Below are positions 18,844-27,495 of a stretch of 64,000 nt of DNA, piece by piece. The notes below the pieces were generated by a model. It did no database searches. It was not told the DNA's origin and worked only from the letters and a program-made list of their open reading frames with translations. This DNA comes from an uncultured Eubacteriales bacterium (GTDB lineage: Bacteria; Bacillota; Clostridia; Christensenellales; Aristaeellaceae). The position numbers and the translations under genes are program-made. The first letter of the stretch is position 1. Each line of letters opens with the position of its first letter. Location: assembly GCA_902764915.1 (NCBI GenBank), contig CACWXY010000002.1, positions 62,001 through 126,000 of the forward strand, given 5' to 3'.

Positions 18844-19926
18844 ATGGAACGTGTCTATAACTTTGCAGCCGGCCCGGCTGCTATGCCGCTGTCTGTGCTG
18901 GAAAAAGCCAAGGCTGAGTTTACCTGCTACGGTTCTACCGGCATGTCCGTGATGGAAATGAGCCATCGCTCTAAGATGTATCTGGAAATCTATCAGCAGA
19001 CGGAACGCCTTGTGCGTCAGGTCATGGATATTTCCGATGACTACGCGGTTCTTTTCCTGCCCGGCGGTGCCACCATGCAGTTTGCGGCCATCCCCATGAA
19101 CCTGCTTGCAGAGAATGGCTCGGCCGATTATGTGGACTCCGGCAATTTTGCCCACGGCGCGCTGGAGGAAGCCAAGAAATACGGGAATGTTCGGGTTATC
19201 GCCTCCTCCCGGGATGACAAGTATACCTATATTCCCGAAGTCACGCCGGACATGATCGATCCTTCCGCCTGCTATGTTCATATAACGACGAACAATACGA
19301 TCTTCGGCACCCGCTATACTTCGCTGCCCGATACCGGGAACGTGCCGCTGGTGGCCGACGCGTCTTCCAATATCCTCTCCGAGCCCTATGATGTGAACCG
19401 CTTCGGCGTGATCTACGCCGGCGCGCAGAAGAACATTGGCCCTGCGGGCATGGCGATTGTGATCGTGCGCCGTGACCTGATGGGCAAGGCCCGTCCGTCC
19501 ACCCCCAAGATTCTTGACTGGGCCAAGCAGGCCGATGCCGACTCCATGGTCAATACCCCGCCTACCTATACCATTTACCTGGCCGGCCTGTGCATGCAGT
19601 GGCTGCTGGATCAGGGCGGTGTCAGTGAAATGGAGAAGATCAATATCCATAAGGCCAGCCTGCTCTATGACGTGCTGGATTCATCCAAGCTTTATCGTGC
19701 CACCGCGCAGAAAGCCTTCCGCTCCCGCATGAATGTAACCTTTGTCACCAGGGACCCGGATATGGACGCGCTGTTCGTCAAGGAAGCGGCAGCCCAGGGG
19801 CTTGTCAATCTGAAGGGACACCGCCTGGTGGGCGGCATCCGCGCCAGCATCTATAACGCAATGCCCGTGGAAGGCGTGGAAAAACTGGCCGAGTTTATGA
19901 AAGCATTTGAGGTGCAACATGTATAA
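18844..19926 (+). CDS. serC: Phosphoserine aminotransferase
   Basis: A 360-residue PLP enzyme that makes phosphoserine from 3-phosphohydroxypyruvate and glutamate, step two of serine synthesis. The start MERVYNFAAGPAAMP is the standard SerC N-terminus. LFLPGGATMQF and HITTNNTIFGT are the cofactor and substrate loops, and the PLP Lys is in YAGAQKNIGPAG (near residue 198). It matches the family length exactly. ATG at 18844 is 12 bases from GGAG, a long spacing; a TTG 12 bases upstream sits directly on that site. Its last 8 bases overlap serA. Confidence 0.96.
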   Translation: MERVYNFAAGPAAMPLSVLEKAKAEFTCYGSTGMSVMEMSHRSKMYLEIYQQTERLVRQVMDISDDYAVLFLPGGATMQFAAIPMNLLAENGSADYVDSGNFAHGALEEAKKYGNVRVIASSRDDKYTYIPEVTPDMIDPSACYVHITTNNTIFGTRYTSLPDTGNVPLVADASSNILSEPYDVNRFGVIYAGAQKNIGPAGMAIVIVRRDLMGKARPSTPKILDWAKQADADSMVNTPPTYTIYLAGLCMQWLLDQGGVSEMEKINIHKASLLYDVLDSSKLYRATAQKAFRSRMNVTFVTRDPDMDALFVKEAAAQGLVNLKGHRLVGGIRASIYNAMPVEGVEKLAEFMKAFEVQHV

Positions 19927-21088
19927 GATTCAGACACTCAATAAAATCGCCCCGGTATGGCAGGACATTCTGACCAGTGATTCGTTCACGGTTTCCGATC
20001 AGGTCGAAAACCCGGACGCCATGATTGTGCGCAGCGCCGACATGCATTCCATGGAAGCGCCTGCTTCCCTGCTGTGCGTGGGACGCGCCGGTGCCGGCGT
20101 CAACAATATTCCTGTATCCGACTATGCCGCGAAGGGCATTGTGGTCTTCAATACCCCCGGTGCCAATGCCAATGCGGTCAAGGAACTGGTGCTGGCCGGT
20201 CTTCTTCTCTCCGGCCGTGACGTGATCGGCGGCATTTCCTGGGTCAAGGGCCAGAAGGCCGAAGGCGATGCGGTACCCAAGGTGGTTGAGAAAGGCAAAG
20301 GCCAGTTTGTGGGACCGGAGCTCAAGGGCAAGACCCTCGGCGTCATCGGTCTGGGCGGTATCGGCGGTATGGTGGCCAATGTAGCGATTAACCTGGGCAT
20401 GGAAGTACTGGGCTATGACCCCTATATCTCCGTGGACAATGCATGGCGCCTCTCCCGCAAGATCCAGCATGTGACCAGCGAGGAAGCGCTGCTGGCCCAG
20501 GCGGACTATGTGACCATTCATGTGCCGCTGACCGATGCCACCCGGGGCTCCATGAACGCCGAGACCCTCGCCGCCATGAAGGATGGAAGCGTGCTCCTGA
20601 ATTTCTCCCGCGGCGAGATTGTGGACGATACCGCACTGCTCTCCGCGCTGGAAAGCGGACATATCCGCCGCTATGTGACAGACTTCCCCAATGCCGCGCT
20701 TCTGGATCACCCCGCCATTATCGCGATCCCGCATCTGGGCGCTTCCACGCCGGAGAGCGAGAACAACTGTGTGGACATGGTCGCGCGCCAGATCCGGAAT
20801 TACCTGGAAAACGGCGAGATCATTCACTCCGTCAACTATCCTGACTGCCCGCTGGGACCGGTGTCCGGCAATCGTCTGACCGTTCTGCATGCGAATGTCG
20901 CCAATATGATCGGTCAGGTTACCTCCGAGGTTGCCAAGGAAAACATCAATATCTCCAGCATGGTGAACCGTTCCAAGGGCGAATGGGCATATACCGTGCT
21001 TGATATGGACGACCATCTGTCCGATGCAGGCATTGCCCGCATTGCATCGCTGGAAGGCATCTACCGTGTCCGGCAGATCACCCGATAA
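19919..21088 (+). CDS. serA: D-3-phosphoglycerate dehydrogenase
   Basis: A 389-residue NAD-dependent enzyme for the first step of serine synthesis. The Rossmann fold has GVIGLGGIGGMVAN (about 140-153). Catalytic blocks include LLNFSRGEIVDD (Arg) and AIPHLGASTPESE (His). The C-terminal ACT-like domain (about 310-389, NMIGQVTSEVAKENINISSM) is the place where serine usually binds for feedback control. ATG at 19919 is preceded by GAGGTG and overlaps the serC stop codon by 8 bases, so the two are translationally coupled. A strong terminator follows. Confidence 0.95.
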   Translation: MYKIQTLNKIAPVWQDILTSDSFTVSDQVENPDAMIVRSADMHSMEAPASLLCVGRAGAGVNNIPVSDYAAKGIVVFNTPGANANAVKELVLAGLLLSGRDVIGGISWVKGQKAEGDAVPKVVEKGKGQFVGPELKGKTLGVIGLGGIGGMVANVAINLGMEVLGYDPYISVDNAWRLSRKIQHVTSEEALLAQADYVTIHVPLTDATRGSMNAETLAAMKDGSVLLNFSRGEIVDDTALLSALESGHIRRYVTDFPNAALLDHPAIIAIPHLGASTPESENNCVDMVARQIRNYLENGEIIHSVNYPDCPLGPVSGNRLTVLHANVANMIGQVTSEVAKENINISSMVNRSKGEWAYTVLDMDDHLSDAGIARIASLEGIYRVRQITR

Positions 21089-21096
21089 CGAAAAAG

Positions 21097-21120
21097 AGCC
21101 GCTCGCTGAGCGGCTTTTTT
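21097..21120. terminator. Bidirectional terminator after serA
   Basis: AGCCGCTC-GCT-GAGCGGCT with six T on the plus strand and five on the minus strand. It serves serCA and the convergent membrane-protein operon. Confidence 0.92.
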
Positions 21121-22349
21121 CAGTGCGTCGCGGCATCGAATGCCTCCGCGTCGGACAGTGCAATCTCTTCCCGGCTGTAGCGTGCTTTCTCGTAGATCCC
21201 GGCGCCGTCCGCGGGCAGGACCTTGCGGGCTGTAGTGGAAAGCGCCCACTCTGGATGCCGGTTCTCCATCTGATAATACCGGTAGCGTATGCGCTCCCGG
21301 GGCGAAAGCTTCCGCTCCGATACCCTTGCAAAGCGCGCTTTCCGCGCGTTTCTGCGCGCCTTCTCCTGTCGTACTTCCTCGCGGATATCCGTGATCTCAT
21401 CCGCATAGTCCTCCGATGCCGACTGCAGGAAGGCCTGGATGCGCTGCCGCAGACGCAGAAAGACGCTGCGCAGTTTCCGCGCTGCCACGCGAAAGGCGAT
21501 GAAGAGCAGAAGCACAGCCAGTAGAATGGCTGCGACATACAGTATCTTCTCCAGAATCTGCCAGAAAAGGCTGGTCTCGGCGGCCTCGGCCCCTATGAAT
21601 TCCGGGGCGCCCCCGCCTTCGCCGCCTGCACCGGTGACTGACCCCGGCCGGGGCAGCAGCTGCATCAGGAAGCGGATCGCGGCCTTCAGCCATTGAAACA
21701 GCGTACCCGCCGCCTGCTCCATCCAGTGCACCAGCACCGGAATCGAGGCAAGCAGTACAACCGCCGCAGACAGTGCCATGGTCAGGAACAGATTCTTGCG
21801 CCGCACATCCCGGGGCGCCCGGTTTTTCCGATGCCCCGCCCAGTACACGGCCTCCTGATTCTGGCACAGCAGATATACAACGCACTGAATGAGAAACGAT
21901 GCGGTCTGTATGCCGGTCTGGCCCCGGAACCCGGCAAAGGCAGGCGCAACGTCCGCTCTTCCTGTCATCCACTGGCATACAAGATATACGCCCAGCGCAC
22001 CGAAGAAAGCAATGCGGAAGCTCGCATGGGCTGCCAGCATTTCCCCACTGCGCATATGCAGAAGCGACAGGCTGAGCACACACAGAAGCATGACGGGGAT
22101 CAGAAGATAGGCAAAGCGTTGCCATGGAAGACCAAGGAATGCTGCGGCAAGCAGCGGAACCAGGGACAGAAAGCCCATGAGCACACGGTGCTTTCTGCAG
22201 TGAAACCGCAGAAGACATCCCGCTGCAAAGGCATACAGGCTCATCCCATACAGTGGAAGCCACGCTGACACGGCGGACAGTCCGGAAAGGAGCAGTGCTG
22301 CCGGCCAGACAGAGGTCAGGTACAGAAACGCATATATACGCCAGGCCAT
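21120..22349 (-). CDS. Membrane protein of a MoxR/DUF58 operon, C-terminal DUF4129-like region
   Basis: A 409-residue protein. The N-terminal half has about six hydrophobic segments (from 5-25 to about 215). A Gly-rich outer stretch (GAGGEGGG, near 245) precedes another membrane segment (about 268-290). A charged cytoplasmic tail ends in RERIRYRYYQMENRHPEW, which resembles the DUF4129 tail of transglutaminase-like membrane proteins in such operons; the transglutaminase domain itself is missing. It starts 3 bases after the DUF58 gene. The family role, perhaps in cell envelope assembly or chaperoning, is inferred only from this context. Confidence 0.7.
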   Translation of the reverse strand: MAWRIYAFLYLTSVWPAALLLSGLSAVSAWLPLYGMSLYAFAAGCLLRFHCRKHRVLMGFLSLVPLLAAAFLGLPWQRFAYLLIPVMLLCVLSLSLLHMRSGEMLAAHASFRIAFFGALGVYLVCQWMTGRADVAPAFAGFRGQTGIQTASFLIQCVVYLLCQNQEAVYWAGHRKNRAPRDVRRKNLFLTMALSAAVVLLASIPVLVHWMEQAAGTLFQWLKAAIRFLMQLLPRPGSVTGAGGEGGGAPEFIGAEAAETSLFWQILEKILYVAAILLAVLLLFIAFRVAARKLRSVFLRLRQRIQAFLQSASEDYADEITDIREEVRQEKARRNARKARFARVSERKLSPRERIRYRYYQMENRHPEWALSTTARKVLPADGAGIYEKARYSREEIALSDAEAFDAATH

Positions 22350-22352
22350 GCC

Positions 22353-23426
22353 TTACACCTCCCCGATCGGCACCAGCGCGGCAGGAATGCCTCTGGCGCG
22401 CATCTGCGACACATAGGATTCCAGAAGCGCACTGGTATAGCATGAGAGTATCACAACCTGGGTGGAGGGCGGGACCGGGAGCTGTTCCAGAAATGTCAGA
22501 AACGCCAGGGTCCGCATGACCCGCAGCCGGGCAAACGCGGTCAGAAGGCTTTCCCGGTAGTCACGGTCCCGAAGGGACATGACATATGCGCTCTGCTTTT
22601 CATCCTCGCCTTCCAGTGGCATGTTTCCGGCAAAACCGCATTCCATGCCCTGATCCAGGGCGCGCATGCACAGCGTCGCCGCACAGGATATCAGGTTCTC
22701 GATCCGCTCCTGCTCGTAATCCATCAGCATATCCCACTGATCCTCCCGGGTCTGGGAATTGATGACCACCATCAGCTTCCGATGGGTCGCGTATTCGTGT
22801 ACCTTGACCTGGGGCGACTGCATCTTGGCCGTCGCGCCCCAGTGGATATCGCGCACCGCGTCCCCCTGCACATAATCACGGATGCCCCGGATCATCACCG
22901 GGTCCGTCATAAGCTGCATCTGCCGCGTAATATCCTGCATGCGGTTGATAAGCGGCTGCGGCAGTGTATCATCCTCCAGTATGCGGGGAAAAACGGTCAC
23001 CTGCATGGGCGTATCCGTCTCCCGCAGACTCTGGTACCACCCGGTCACATCGCCCAGTGACAGGGCTGCGGAGCCCACACTGAATATCCCCCGGTGCAGG
23101 AATGTGACCCTGTGATGGCGGATAATCCGCTGGTAGGGCATCAGGGTAAACAGACTGCGATGATACATTTCTCCTTCGATCTGCAGGTTTTCCGTCTTCC
23201 CGAAGCGCAGAAAAGGTGAAATCCGGCTTTCCACGCGAATCCACGGGAGAAAAAGCGGACCGTTGTTCTCAATGGTCTCCTGCATTTCCGAGATCTCACC
23301 GCAGAAAACCGCCGGCCGGAGAAAACGCCTCTCCAGACGGATGCGGGGCAGCGCCAAGTATCGGAGGAGGCATCCGTAGAGAAAGGAAAGAAGCAGGAAC
23401 AGAAGCAAAAGAACCCACAGACTCAC
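22353..23426 (-). CDS. DUF58 domain protein
   Basis: A 357-residue protein with one N-terminal membrane segment pair (VSLWVLLLLFLLLSFLYGC), a beta-rich middle and a C-terminal DUF58 (vWA-like) region. The DUF58 core is readable as IRGIRDYVQGDAVRDIHWGATAK (near residue 185-205), followed by LMVVINSQT. The GTG at 23426 is the start, 7 bases after AAGGAGG. The frame is open further upstream through the end of moxR, but that part is not protein-like. DUF58 proteins are encoded next to MoxR ATPases and are thought to be their partners. Confidence 0.9.
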   Translation of the reverse strand: MSLWVLLLLFLLLSFLYGCLLRYLALPRIRLERRFLRPAVFCGEISEMQETIENNGPLFLPWIRVESRISPFLRFGKTENLQIEGEMYHRSLFTLMPYQRIIRHHRVTFLHRGIFSVGSAALSLGDVTGWYQSLRETDTPMQVTVFPRILEDDTLPQPLINRMQDITRQMQLMTDPVMIRGIRDYVQGDAVRDIHWGATAKMQSPQVKVHEYATHRKLMVVINSQTREDQWDMLMDYEQERIENLISCAATLCMRALDQGMECGFAGNMPLEGEDEKQSAYVMSLRDRDYRESLLTAFARLRVMRTLAFLTFLEQLPVPPSTQVVILSCYTSALLESYVSQMRARGIPAALVPIGEV

Positions 23427-23442
23427 TGCAGAGCCTCCTTCC

Positions 23443-24396
23443 TCATACCCGTGCGTTCCGCTCAGTGGGCACTTCCGTCTTTTCCAGTACCTCCTGCAGA
23501 AACACAGCTTCCTTTTTCTGTCCCATGACGCCGCGCATGACCAGACGATGCGCCAGCACGGGAAGCGCCAGATGCTGCACGTCATCCGGGATCACATAAC
23601 GCCGGCCATGCAGTGCCGCGTATGCCTGACATGCGCGCATCAGCGCCAGCATGGCGCGGGGGGAAGGTCCGAGACGCACCGCGTCCGGATCCCGGGCATT
23701 TTCGCACAGCGCAGAGATATAGCGCATGATATCCTCAGACACATCGCATTCTCCCGTATGCCCGGCGGCATCCCGGATATCCCCCACTGTACATACGCTC
23801 TGCAGTGTCTCCAGCGGCTGATGCGTTACAAAACGCTTCATCATTTCCACGCTCTCGTCCTGCTTCGGATAGCCCATGGAAAGCTGCATCAGAAAACGGT
23901 CCAGCTGGGCTTCCGGCAGCGGAAAGGTGCCCTGGGTCTCAATGGGATTCTGTGTGGCCAGCACAAGAAACGGCTCTGACAGCGGATAGGTTACGCCGCC
24001 TTCCGAAACCTGGTGCTCCTCCATGCATTCCAGAAGCGCGGACTGCGTGCGCGGCGTCGCGCGGTTGATCTCGTCCGCAAGCAGGATATGGCAGAAGACC
24101 GGGCCCTTGTGGAACACAAATTCGCCGGTGTGCTGATGATATACCTGCAGGCCCGTAATATCCGTCGGGAGCAGGTCCGGCGTACACTGCAGGCGGGCAA
24201 ACGTTCCGTCAATGGACCGCGCCAGTGCTTTTGCCAGCGTTGTTTTCCCGGTTCCGGGAACATCCTCCAGAAGGACATGTCCCGACGCGAAAACACAGGT
24301 CAGCACCCGTTCCATGGTGTCTTTCTGCCCGATCATGACACGGCTCATGTTTTCCAAAAGCGACGTGCCAAGCTGCTGAATATCCTGATAGACCAT
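23443..24396 (-). CDS. MoxR-family AAA+ ATPase
   Basis: A 317-residue ATPase. Walker A is EDVPGTGKTTLAKA (44-57), Walker B LLADEINRATPRTQSALLE, sensor 1 ATQNPIETQGTFPLPEAQLDRF, all strongly conserved in MoxR proteins. They act as chaperones that mature or insert metal into partner proteins, often vWA-domain ones. Here the partner would be the DUF58 protein directly downstream. ATG at 24396 follows GAGGG. It is the first gene of a three-gene minus-strand operon; a weak -10 (TACAAT, near 24425-24430) lies upstream. Confidence 0.93.
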   Translation of the reverse strand: MVYQDIQQLGTSLLENMSRVMIGQKDTMERVLTCVFASGHVLLEDVPGTGKTTLAKALARSIDGTFARLQCTPDLLPTDITGLQVYHQHTGEFVFHKGPVFCHILLADEINRATPRTQSALLECMEEHQVSEGGVTYPLSEPFLVLATQNPIETQGTFPLPEAQLDRFLMQLSMGYPKQDESVEMMKRFVTHQPLETLQSVCTVGDIRDAAGHTGECDVSEDIMRYISALCENARDPDAVRLGPSPRAMLALMRACQAYAALHGRRYVIPDDVQHLALPVLAHRLVMRGVMGQKKEAVFLQEVLEKTEVPTERNARV

Positions 24397-24594
24397 TCGG
24401 ATCCCTCATTTCTGTCCATTCCATTGTAAAGAAAAGTCGGATCGCAGATGACTGTTTCACCTTGTTCCCCTGGAATGACACTTTTTTTCAATTCGTTGTC
24501 CTCTCTGGGAATCCTGCCCTGGCGCTTCTTTTTTACCGCACATGGCCGCCTTGCACAGACGGGTATGGGTTTCTGCCTGCCCGCAGGGCATGAC

Positions 24595-24636
24595 AAAAGC
24601 GCTGAATGATACGCTCGCGTTGCATTCAGCGCTTTT
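24595..24636. terminator. Orphan bidirectional terminator
   Basis: AAAAGCGCTGAATG (24595-24608) and CATTCAGCGCTTTT (24623-24636): a perfect 14-bp stem with a 14-base loop and A/T ends on both sides. The nearest upstream genes on either strand have other ends, so it implies an unannotated transcript. Confidence 0.7.
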
Positions 24637-24929
24637 CCTGACAGCTTGCTTATGTTCTTCTGTCCTTGTGAACAATGTGTGAGGGGAGACTCTTCCCTGC
24701 ATGCTTTCAGGAGCTGCCGGATCGGAGAAGCAGCGCCCGCCCTGCAATCCTGCTGCATATCCAGGGCTTACAGAGGAAGGCATCGGCCTGATGCATTTCT
24801 CTTCCCGCTTCGATTCATTGTATCAATACAGGCTTCGCCATGGCAGGTTCCATTGCGCTGTCGAAGCCCTGATGTGCACGCGGAGCCCATGATAAAAACA
24901 TGCGACAGCATTATGAAAACATAACAAAC

Positions 24930-24960
24930 AAGGTCCGAAAACCTAACGTTTTCGGACCTT
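24930..24960 (-). terminator. Terminator of tRNA-Pro
   Basis: Perfect 13-bp stem AAGGTCCGAAAAC/GTTTTCGGACCTT with a 5-base loop; the minus strand continues TTGTTATGTTTT. It begins 8 bases after the tRNA 3' end. Confidence 0.9.
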
Positions 24961-24967
24961 GCCGATG

Positions 24968-25041
24968 TCTGGGTGAGAAGATTTGAACTTCCGGCCTCCT
25001 GAACCCCATTCAGGCACGCTACCAAACTGCGCCACACCCAG
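24968..25041 (-). tRNA. tRNA-Pro (anticodon GGG)
   Basis: A complete cloverleaf on the minus strand. Acceptor stem CTGGGTG/CACCCAG (7 bp). D-arm GCGC...GCGT with AGTTTGGTA in the loop. Anticodon stem CCTGA/TCAGG with loop ATGGGGT (anticodon at 25005-25007). T-arm GGAAG-TTCAAAT-CTTCT. The discriminator base is A, and CCA is not encoded. It reads CCC and CCU. It has its own promoter and terminator. Confidence 0.97.
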
Positions 25042-25073
25042 TCATACATTGCTGTCTCGCGACAACAATGAGG

Positions 25074-25101
25074 ATTATAGTCTTTTTTCCTTTCTTGTCA
25101 A
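25074..25101 (-). promoter_or_regulatory. Promoter of tRNA-Pro
   Basis: On the minus strand, perfect TTGACA (25101-25096), 16-base spacer, perfect TATAAT (25079-25074), about 33 bases before the tRNA. Confidence 0.88.
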
Positions 25102-25134
25102 GAGCCTTTTCCAAATCTTTTCCGCGAAGAATAA

Positions 25135-25163
25135 TTGACAATTGTTTCCTGTTTCATTACAAT
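25135..25163 (+). promoter_or_regulatory. Promoter of the phosphoribosyltransferase-like gene
   Basis: Perfect TTGACA (25135-25140), 17-base spacer, TACAAT (25158-25163); divergent from the tRNA promoter. Confidence 0.88.
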
Positions 25164-25203
25164 AAAATTATACGAAGTATTCATTTTGCAAAGGAGCGAT
25201 TTC

Positions 25204-25845
25204 ATGGCCATTCAGCTCATTGAATATCCGAAGACAACATCCAATCTTCCGTTGCGCGTGGCACGGGGGCATTTTGCCACCAGTCACAGCCATATCAACT
25301 ACTATATTGATCTTACAATGACCAAGCATCGTCTCTCTGAAGCCAGGGAGGCCGCCATTGAACTGGCGAGTGCCTTCAAGCCTTCCACCATTGTCGATAC
25401 GATTCTCTGCCTTGATGGTACGGAGGTCATCGGCGCATGCATGGCCAGCGAGCTCAGCAGAGCCGGCTTTCACAGCATGAATTCCCATCGCACGATCTAC
25501 GTGGTTACCCCTGAGCACACCTCCGGAAGTCAGCTGATTTTCCGTGACAATTCCGCTCCCATGATCGTGGGCAAGCATGTGATTGTCCTGGCTGCGTCTG
25601 TCACCACAGGCTATACAGCGCAGGCCGCCATTGAAGCGGTGCGCTATTATAACGGCATCCCGGAAGGCATCTGCGCCATCTTTGCGTGCGTGGATACCTG
25701 CGAAGGCTTCCCGATCAACTCCATTTTCAATACCAGGAATGTGCTGGATGACTATCAGAGCACGAGCAGTCATGACTGTCCGCTGTGCAAGGCGGGGATC
25801 CGTCTCGACGCCATGGTGAACGCGCATGGCATATCCAGTTTCTGA
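25204..25845 (+). CDS. Phosphoribosyltransferase-like protein with altered PRPP loop and CPLC motif
   Basis: A 213-residue protein with the type I phosphoribosyltransferase fold, close in layout to orotate phosphoribosyltransferase. The N-terminal RVARGHFATSHSHINYYID block, the VDTILCLDGTEVIGA strand and the loop VIVLAASVTTGYT are readable. In active enzymes that loop carries two acidic residues before TTG; here they are Ala-Ala-Ser. The C-terminus has DCPLCKAGIRLDA, a possible half zinc site. I recall related clostridial proteins annotated as orotate phosphoribosyltransferase with the same change, so it may be a family of its own and perhaps not catalytic. ATG at 25204 follows AAGGAGCG. No pyrimidine gene is nearby. 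Confidence 0.75.
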   Translation: MAIQLIEYPKTTSNLPLRVARGHFATSHSHINYYIDLTMTKHRLSEAREAAIELASAFKPSTIVDTILCLDGTEVIGACMASELSRAGFHSMNSHRTIYVVTPEHTSGSQLIFRDNSAPMIVGKHVIVLAASVTTGYTAQAAIEAVRYYNGIPEGICAIFACVDTCEGFPINSIFNTRNVLDDYQSTSSHDCPLCKAGIRLDAMVNAHGISSF

Positions 25846-25891
25846 TTCCCCCGCAACGGGTTCCGGCAGTCAAAATGCATCCGATATATAT

Positions 25892-25915
25892 GGCGTGATT
25901 TCGGTCACGCCTTTT
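25892..25915 (+). terminator. Terminator of the phosphoribosyltransferase-like gene
   Basis: GGCGTGA-TTTCGG-TCACGCC followed by TTTTCTCTT, about 45 bases after the stop codon. Confidence 0.85.
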
Positions 25916-26643
25916 CTCTTGCCGCTCATCAGGACGCAGGCGCTTGCAGACAGGCTGGTTCGTGGCGGAAGCTCTGCCGACTGCGTTTTTCACGGGAGCC
26001 CATGCCTTCTGCTGCAGCACGGCATCCCGCTTCCCTGATATGCACCGTTCCATCGGCGTTGTTGCTTCGAGGAGCCCGCATGCACGGTTGTGCAATGCGC
26101 GCCTGCATTTTCCCGGACTGCATCACAGGCTGTAAAAGTCCCCGCGAGAACCTGAAACCTTTGGCAGGAATCTTTTCAGGGACAGAGAAATGTATCTGTA
26201 TTCGATGGTGCCATAGCCGCTTTGGGGAAAAGACGGGACGGAAGAGAATCCTGCACGCCGAATTGCGTGCTGTGCGCGCAATATGCCTGAGCCTTTGGCT
26301 GCACAGAAGCAGCGCCGGTGGGCAGCGCGATTCATCCCATGCCGTGTGCGATCAGCTGCAGCCTCTGCCGGACCATGGCCCTCTGTCACACAAGCCGGTA
26401 TGCTGCTCTCCCTCTCCTGTGTCAGGTGCTTGTACAGAGATGGCGCTGCATGGCACGCAGAAGGCATGCGGCAAGGCTGACCTTCTCTTTTCTCCACTGA
26501 CAGGCGCACCCTCCTGAACACTCTGAGAGAGCGCATTCCGTTCCCGAAGCGGGGTGACAGGAATGCATGAAGCGAAAAGCCAGCGCGCTACGCGCATAAG
26601 AAAGAGATCCTGATGAAAGACTGACCCGGTGAGAGGTGAAATC
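25916..26643. other. Long spacer without a recognisable gene
   Basis: About 730 bases. Candidate frames on both strands are short, rich in Cys, Arg and His, and lack ribosome binding sites. No promoter, terminator or RNA gene is recognised. The last bases carry the ribosome binding site GAGAGGTG of the next gene. Confidence 0.5.
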
Positions 26644-27055
26644 ATGGAATACAAATATGTTCGCATCCAGGGACTGGAACTGGCCGAGAACACCATGTAT
26701 GCCAAGGGCATCTTCAGCATGTGCATGCAGCTGATCAGCAATGACGTCATGGAGGCGGAGGACGCAGATCTGTTCCGTGAGATTAACAGCTGGTTTGCGG
26801 AACACCTTCCCTGGCCGCCGCAGTGCAAAAGACAGGAAAAGGTGGTCTGTTTTTTTCAAAACCGATAACTCCGAGGAAATGATGAAAATGATCCGTCCGG
26901 CGTTATGGCTTCTGGAAAAATACCATCATCCGTATTATCTGGTATACACCAATACACCGGGAGAGATCGTGTATGAGGATCAGTATCAGGTCGCAGTAAA
27001 GGTCCCCGGTGTCCTGCAGATTGAAAAACTGCAGGAGAGCTGGAGTCCGGAATAA
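26644..27055 (+). pseudogene. Conserved-looking hypothetical gene split by a +1 shift at a T7 run
   Basis: The first frame runs from ATG 26644 (behind GAGAGGTG) through EAEDADLFREINSWFAEHLP to KVVCFF and stops at 26868. The next frame takes over at the same point with KTDNSEEMMKMIRPALWLLE and ends at 27055. Removing one T from the seven at 26850-26856 would give a single protein of about 136 residues. Explanations are a decayed gene, a sequencing error in the homopolymer, slippage of the polymerase on the T run, or +1 ribosomal shifting at TTT-C. No domain is recognised. Both halves have normal coding composition, which argues for recent damage or a real recoding site. Confidence 0.65.
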
Positions 27056-27495
27056 AAGCGTTTCCTGAAAAATGGCACGGGCAGATTCTGCTTCCATGGG
27101 AATGCCGGAATAGCGGCATGCTCTGTATGCGAACAGAAGCAGGGGGACATCCGTTCCCATGAGATACGCTCAGAACAGAAACGCAGCAGGCATCGTCATG
27201 GACCCCCTGTATCTGCTGCCTGTGCTTCCTGCTCAGCGCCCCGAGCTCCCCCGCCTCTTCTGTTCCCAGCGTTCTGTTTTTCCCTGCTCGGGAGGGGAAA
27301 CCATTGACCGCATCCTTGCACATGGAGTCAGATACGTCAGTATGCCAGAAGAAAGGGAGCCGGTTTGGATCCCGACAAAAAAAGCATTCTGTCTGACCAG
27401 AATGCAGTATGGATGTATGAAGCATGCAGCTGCCGCGGGATGTCAGCGATTCCTGTAAAAGGAAATCGGTTTCCGCTGCAGCCTGCATGCCATTT
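27056..27495. other. Spacer downstream of rimI
   Basis: No protein gene is supported on either strand. It holds the terminator of the rimI operon at 27377-27405 and otherwise nothing I can identify. Confidence 0.5.
27377..27405 (-). terminator. Terminator of the tsaE-tsaB-rimI operon
   Basis: GCATTCTG-TCTGAC-CAGAATGC, a perfect 8-bp stem, followed on the minus strand by seven T (27383-27377). It lies about 90 bases after the rimI stop codon. Confidence 0.85.

Larger units (their letters stand above)
24397..24967. other. Spacer between moxR and tRNA-Pro
   Basis: No protein gene is supported. It contains two hairpin terminators: one for the tRNA (24930-24960) and one at 24595-24636 that belongs to no annotated gene. 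An extended -10 (TGATACAAT, minus strand, near 24818-24826) lies about 190 bases upstream of the second, so a minus-strand small RNA is possible. Confidence 0.5.

Noticed and set aside
24768-25049. Short minus-strand frame covering tRNA-Pro
   Set aside because: It overlaps a perfect tRNA and its terminator; no ribosome binding site.
26422-26859. Minus-strand frame opposite the frameshifted gene
   Set aside because: Antisense of the better plus-strand reading, which has a good ribosome binding site.
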